Positions 61,203 through 64,000 of a stretch of DNA of 64,000 nt are shown one piece after another; positions within the stretch are counted from its first letter, which is position 1; each line of letters begins with the position of its first letter. The DNA comes from Eutreptiella sp. 'Long Island Sound 2002'. Taxonomy: Eukaryota; Euglenozoa; Euglenophyceae; Eutreptiales; Eutreptiaceae. Position numbers and translations under genes: made by a program. The DNA is taken from the NCBI GenBank assembly GCA_964036045.1, contig OZ038382.1:127596556-127660555 (forward strand), written 5' to 3'. The notes under the pieces were generated by a model, which saw only the letters and a program-made list of their open reading frames with translations, was not told the DNA's origin and ran no database searches.

Positions 61203-64000
61203 CCCGCTCCACGCCCCGCACGCGCCCCCCGTCCCCATCCACAGGTCTCCAAGGCACCACCACAGCGCCCCGAGACCCATCTCGCACCCAAGAAGCCACC
61301 CGGCACCGCCCAGTCCGGCCGAGCCCAGCCAGGGCCAACCATCCATCGACGTAGACACGCAAGACCCCGGCAGCCCATCCAGCCCACCCCCCCCGGACCC
61401 GGGGCACCCCCCCCTCACACCGCCCACCATCCGCGACCCCGACCTCCTCCGAGCGACCCTCCAAGACAGGGCCCCGACCCCCCCCCCTGGGCTGGTACCG
61501 CCTACAAGAGGACTGGACCAAGCTCACCGTCAAAGCCCTCCGGGACCTGACCACCCCAGGCAGCGGCCTCCACGAGACCATAGTAGACCTCGTGCTCTGG
61601 CGAGCCCGCAAACACACCCGGGGCCAGCCTATCTGGATCCCCCCCATCGAGTGGGGCCAGGCCCTGACGCACGACACCGGCAGCAACGTCACGCGTCGAG
61701 GGACCGTACGCCTACGGCGGGCCCAAGCGGAGACGGACCACCCAGCGGACCCGAACCACCCGGAGCAGTGGGAACAGGCCACCGCGCCCAACTGCGACAC
61801 CGCCCTCCGCGCCGCCGGCCTCCGCACCCCGGACGACGACCTCCCCCCCCCACCTACAGACAGTGACCACCCCCCGCCGGAGGTCTGGGTTACAGTCCTC
61901 GAGCGCGGCCACTACTACGTGATAGCCGCTACGACTACGTCCCCCGGCCCGCAATGGATCATCCAGGGGACAGACACCATGTTCGCCCCGGAGACCGCCC
62001 CACCAGGGGCAGTGGGGGACCCCACCACCCAGCACAGGATCCTCAGGGGTGTCCTCCAGCCAGGGGACACGCCCCCAGCCCGCGCCCTGGCCCAAATCAC
62101 CTCAGGGAAGGCGGGCTACCACCTGGGATTGGCCATGCTCTGCCTAACCCACTGGATCCAGCGCCACTGGCCACCCACGGGGACCGTGCCCTGGGTTTGG
62201 GCCATCCCCACCGCCCACACACAAGTCGAGGCAGGCCCGGACACACGACCAAACCCCCCCCCCAGACCGCAGCAGTCCCTCACCTGCGGGTACCACGCCA
62301 TCCACAGGGTCCTCAACCGCGCGGGTCTTAGCCCAAAGCTAGCATGCCCCCTTCCCACCACTGACCAAGAGGTCCACCAGATACGAAAGCTCGTCTGCGA
62401 AATCCTTGCCGCGGCAGCAGAAGACGGCAAGCTTCTCCTCCAAACTGCCCGGCCTACAACTGCCCACGCAAGCGCGCGGCAAGCGGACACATACACCTGC
62501 ACAGCACACCCCCCCGCACAATCCCCGCCCATGCCCCTCCCCCTCTCGCTGCTCAACCGGAGACCCACACACGCCCACCATCGCGCGCACCCCCGGGCCC
62601 CGCGACACGGGCCTCCCCCACCCGCCCGAACACCAGCACACGCCCGCCACACACCCACCCGCCGGCCACCCTTCACCGCCCCCCACACTCGACAACCCAC
62701 ACACACCCGCCAAGGGGAGCCCCGCGCCCCGCGGCACGCCCACCCCACCCAGTGGCCCGCCCACGCCCCCCACACACACCCCAGAGGACCCAGGCCCACC
62801 CCCCCCGGCCCCTGAATGCAGCCCACGCGAACTGTTCCCCCCCGTGGACACCAACCCACACGACCTCGCACATTGCAGGACCCGGGCCCAGCCGAGCCCA
62901 GAAAGAGAAGGCCGCAGCCCCGCGCCTCCCTCCCCCGCCGCTGCCGACCAGATCGGCCCGCCGGGCCGCCAGGTCACGACCGGGCCCCCCCAGCCGCCCG
63001 CCCCCAACCTACAACCCGGGGACATGCCCTCCATCCTCCCCGCCGTGGCCGCAGCAGAAGCCGCCGCCCGCAAGCCCACCCGCATCACAGCCCAACCCGC
63101 GTCCACCACCTCCTCCTCATCCTCAGCCTCGTCCACCTCCTCCACCTCATCCTCCGACCCCCCCCTCCCCGCCAAACTCATCCTCAAGGCCACGGCGAAA
63201 GCCAAAGCCGCGGCCGCACGCACCGACCCCCCAACCCCCACACAGGCGACTCAGGCACCCCGGCAACCCACCGGGACGACCCCCGACCCGACATCGGCGC
63301 CCTCACACCTCCGGACAGAGGTACTCCTCAACCTGGAACCGGACCCCAACCCCAAACCCGACCCCAAACCCAAACCGGACCCCAACCCCAAACCCGACCC
63401 CAAACCCAAGCCGGCGCCCACGCGAGCACACACAACACCGCATACGCAACGACACAAAACCACCCGATACCACCCCCGCCCGGGCCCTCACCCAAGCCAG
63501 GACCCCCCACCCACCGCAACCCGCGCCCCCCTCCCGCCGGCACCCACCACCACCGCGGAGACGGCCACCCAGCACGACCCCGTCCAGGCCCTCGTCCACA
63601 TCCCCGTCACCAAGCGCCCCGTCATCCATCCCCCACAAACCACCACCACCGCCGGCCAAACCGAGCCAGGGACGTGGGACCCCTCAACCATCGTCACCGT
63701 CAAGCCCGGCCCCCAACCCTTCCCCCATGCCCACCACATAGTGCAGCCCCGGGGACCGCCCACGATGCCCAGGCCCCCACCCCCACAAGTGGGACCGGAA
63801 AACCCACAAGGACTCCATGGGCCATGCCCGCAACACCAACCCCACCACTACCCACACCACCACCACCAGCGGCCCCACCACCACCACTACCAACACCACC
63901 CCCACCACTACCACTGCCCACCGCCCTACCCCACCGGGCCACAACCCCCCGTACACAAACAGCACCAGCGAACGGGATGGCAGCCACCGAGCGCCCCACC
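61174..64000 (+). CDS. LINE-B ORF3: Ulp1/C48-like protease with Pro/Ser-rich tail, frameshifted, partial
   Basis: Starts at ATG 61,174 (MPCMTQ), overlapping ORF2 by 29 nt in the +1 frame. The frame then moves to that of 61,592-62,815, most likely within the 10-C run at 61,478-61,487, since LINE-A reads straight through the same place (LRATLQ to RLQESWTKL). Protease-like core, numbered from 61,592: GHYYVIA (H107), QGTDTM (D128), QQSLTCGYH (Q227/Q228, C232, G233). The His-Asp-Gln-Cys order and CG pair match the Ulp1/SENP fold, which cleaves SUMO-like proteins; here the substrate is unknown. Downstream the conserved frame moves again to frame 0 (MPSILPAVAAAEAAA at 63,024, TKRPVIHPPQTTT near 63,610) and stays open to the window end. 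An RS-rich tail is expected beyond, by comparison with LINE-A. Confidence 0.65.
63335..63415 (+). repeat. Pro-Asn/Pro-Lys coding repeat (CCCAAACCC-based)
   Basis: Twelve-base periodic DNA in the ORF3 tail encoding DPNPKPDPKPKP twice (36-bp unit). It is the LINE-B counterpart of the telomere-like tract region in LINE-A, though the exact expanded positions differ between the copies. Confidence 0.75.

Larger units (their letters stand above)
51558..64000 (+). mobile_element. LINE-B: large three-ORF non-LTR retrotransposon, 3' end outside window
   Basis: ORF1 (51,558-55,862), ORF2 (55,863-61,202) and ORF3 (61,174 onward) on the plus strand make an element of at least 12.4 kb, unusually long for a LINE. 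ORF2 carries an apurinic-type endonuclease, an RT with FADD, RNase H and a C-terminal zinc knuckle, as in APE-type LINEs. The plus strand is rich in C and A and strongly depleted of T, giving His/Pro/Thr-rich proteins. The 5' limit is uncertain: ORF1 stays open back to 51,558 and protein-like text continues into the N/T-rich repeats. No poly-A tail or target-site duplication is visible because the 3' end lies beyond the window. LINE-A is its decayed relative. Confidence 0.88.

Overview
The window is eukaryotic and made almost entirely of retrotransposons and tandem repeats. It has no rRNA or tRNA gene that I recognise, no prokaryotic gene layout, and no single-copy host gene that I can name. 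Three unrelated retroelement classes are present: a DIRS-like tyrosine-recombinase element, Ty3/gypsy pol fragments, and a very large LINE with an endonuclease. With the GC-rich, homopolymer-rich background and candidate introns bounded by GTATG and TATAG, this suggests a protist or alga. I cannot name the lineage. The window could be heterochromatic, subtelomeric or pericentromeric, but nothing in it proves that.

Layout. 1-15,968: a decayed minus-strand LINE copy (LINE-A), split by a plus-strand DIRS-like element at about 882-5,194 (gag-like, RT-RNase H and tyrosine recombinase ORFs). 15,969-18,205: pentamer-periodic DNA, AC-rich filler and a ~62-bp minisatellite. 18,206-19,300: Ty3 pol fragment A. 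19,301-20,889: AT-richer DNA without genes but with perfect hairpins. 20,890-36,930: a 16-kb minisatellite of ~65-bp units with higher-order duplications, one being a 2,207-bp near-identical tandem copy. 36,931-41,437: T/C/G-rich repeats, poly-C tracts, a second pentamer-periodic block and an AT-rich stretch. 41,438-42,800: Ty3 pol fragment B. 42,800-44,400: A-rich DNA with ~205-bp repeats that look like tiny exon/intron modules. 44,700-46,740: an array with more than 30 copies of a palindromic CCAGGAGTGGCG motif. 46,740-51,557: low-complexity DNA, a hairpin, and degenerate ~0.95-1.05 kb repeats whose translations are rich in Asn, Thr, Ser and Gly. 51,558-64,000: a much better preserved plus-strand copy of the same LINE (LINE-B), running off the window.

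The most notable system is this LINE. It has ORF1 (about 1,430 open codons, unknown function), then ORF2 in the same frame after a single TGA (AP endonuclease, reverse transcriptase, RNase H, C-terminal zinc knuckle), then ORF3, which overlaps ORF2 by 29 nt and encodes a protein with a Ulp1/C48-like cysteine-protease signature followed by Pro/Ser- and Arg/Ser-rich tails. The TGA joint and the 29-nt overlap are the same in both copies, so they are features of the family and not accidents of one copy. The two LINE copies lie in opposite orientation and flank the satellite-rich core.
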